This document shows positions 14,195-14,321 of a stretch of DNA of 14,321 nt, in pieces; the first letter of the stretch is position 1; the number at the start of each line of letters is the position of its first letter. The notes below the pieces were generated by a model, which had not been told where the DNA came from, did no database searches, and worked only from the letters and a program-made list of their open reading frames with translations. Both the position numbers and the translations under genes were made by a program. This DNA is from Bacilli bacterium (GTDB taxonomy: Bacteria > Bacillota_I > Bacilli_A > Haloplasmatales > Haloplasmataceae): contig JAAZCR010000242.1 in the NCBI GenBank assembly GCA_012513195.1, positions 1-14,321 on the forward strand, given 5' to 3'.

Positions 14195-14321
14195 GGCGAA
14201 AAATAACCACCTACTGTTGATACTTCATTAATAACAATCATCGCTTGGGGATCAATGCTTTGAATACGTTTAATGAGTTGCGGCTTGCGCTTGCGATCTG
14301 TATAAACCATGAGTACTAAGC
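14173..14321 (-). CDS. YitT family membrane protein, C-terminal end only (DUF2179)
   Basis: The minus frame from the right edge to TAG (14173-14175) gives 49 complete codons. VYTDRKRKPQLIKRIQSIDP followed by QAMIVINEVSTVGG matches the pattern of the DUF2179 domain that closes YitT-type proteins (cytosolic domain after about six membrane helices; the family usually ends in a V.G.GF motif, here VGGYF). The membrane part lies outside the window. It overlaps the start of the HAD gene by 22 bases, so the two form an operon. The family function is not well established. Confidence 0.72.
   Translation of the reverse strand, partial: LVLMVYTDRKRKPQLIKRIQSIDPQAMIVINEVSTVGGYFSPWRHLVK

Overview
AT-rich bacterial DNA with the look of a low-GC Firmicute or of a Mollicutes-related lineage that kept the standard genetic code (Acholeplasma-, Izemoplasma- or Haloplasma-like). 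Supporting signs are strong AAGGAGG-type ribosome sites, -10 boxes of the TGnTATAAT (extended) form, T-tailed hairpin terminators, lipobox lipoproteins, and TGA used as a real stop (the ogt-like gene ends in TGA). No rRNA, tRNA, CRISPR array, transposase or phage gene is visible. The placement is an inference, because no phylogenetic marker is present.

Layout. 1-2128 (minus): the first 709 codons of a very large secreted lipoprotein. It has one Ig-like domain, two and a bit copies of a roughly 155-165-residue carbohydrate-binding-like module and two DUF5011-like Ig domains, and it runs off the left edge. 2129-2398: divergent regulatory region. 2399-5473 (plus): lipoprotein GH97 alpha-glucosidase with an unusual C-terminal extension. 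5491-5523: two-way terminator. 5532-8555 (minus): three-gene operon of a Gfo/Idh/MocA oxidoreductase, mannonate dehydratase uxuA (frameshifted) and mannonate oxidoreductase uxuB. 8704-9345 (plus): YhhN/lysoplasmalogenase-type membrane gene cut by an in-frame TAG. 9390-10154 (minus): DUF4886 SGNH-like hydrolase. 10359-11375 (minus): PTS EIIC-like membrane permease. 11543-12327 (minus): O6-alkylguanine-DNA alkyltransferase translationally coupled to an unknown 96-residue protein. 12509-13234 (plus): orphan membrane protein with a strong promoter. 13263-14321 (minus): tail of a YitT-family membrane protein, a HAD phosphatase and a 61-residue membrane protein.

How it fits together. The left 8.6 kb looks like a carbohydrate-use locus. 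Two divergently transcribed, surface-anchored lipoproteins bind and cleave alpha-glucosides outside the cell. The neighbouring operon encodes the cytoplasmic D-fructuronate to D-mannonate to 2-keto-3-deoxygluconate branch of hexuronate breakdown, plus a sugar dehydrogenase. Typical partners (uxaC, kdgK, kdgA, a transporter) are not in the window. The right 5.5 kb is a mixture of housekeeping and membrane genes.

The points most worth checking are the modular lipoprotein, the GH97 domain architecture, and the two broken genes (uxuA, single-base frameshift; yhhN, amber stop) lying within about 2.3 kb of each other. They mean either recent gene decay or base errors in the assembly. I did not find a clear new defence or mobile system.
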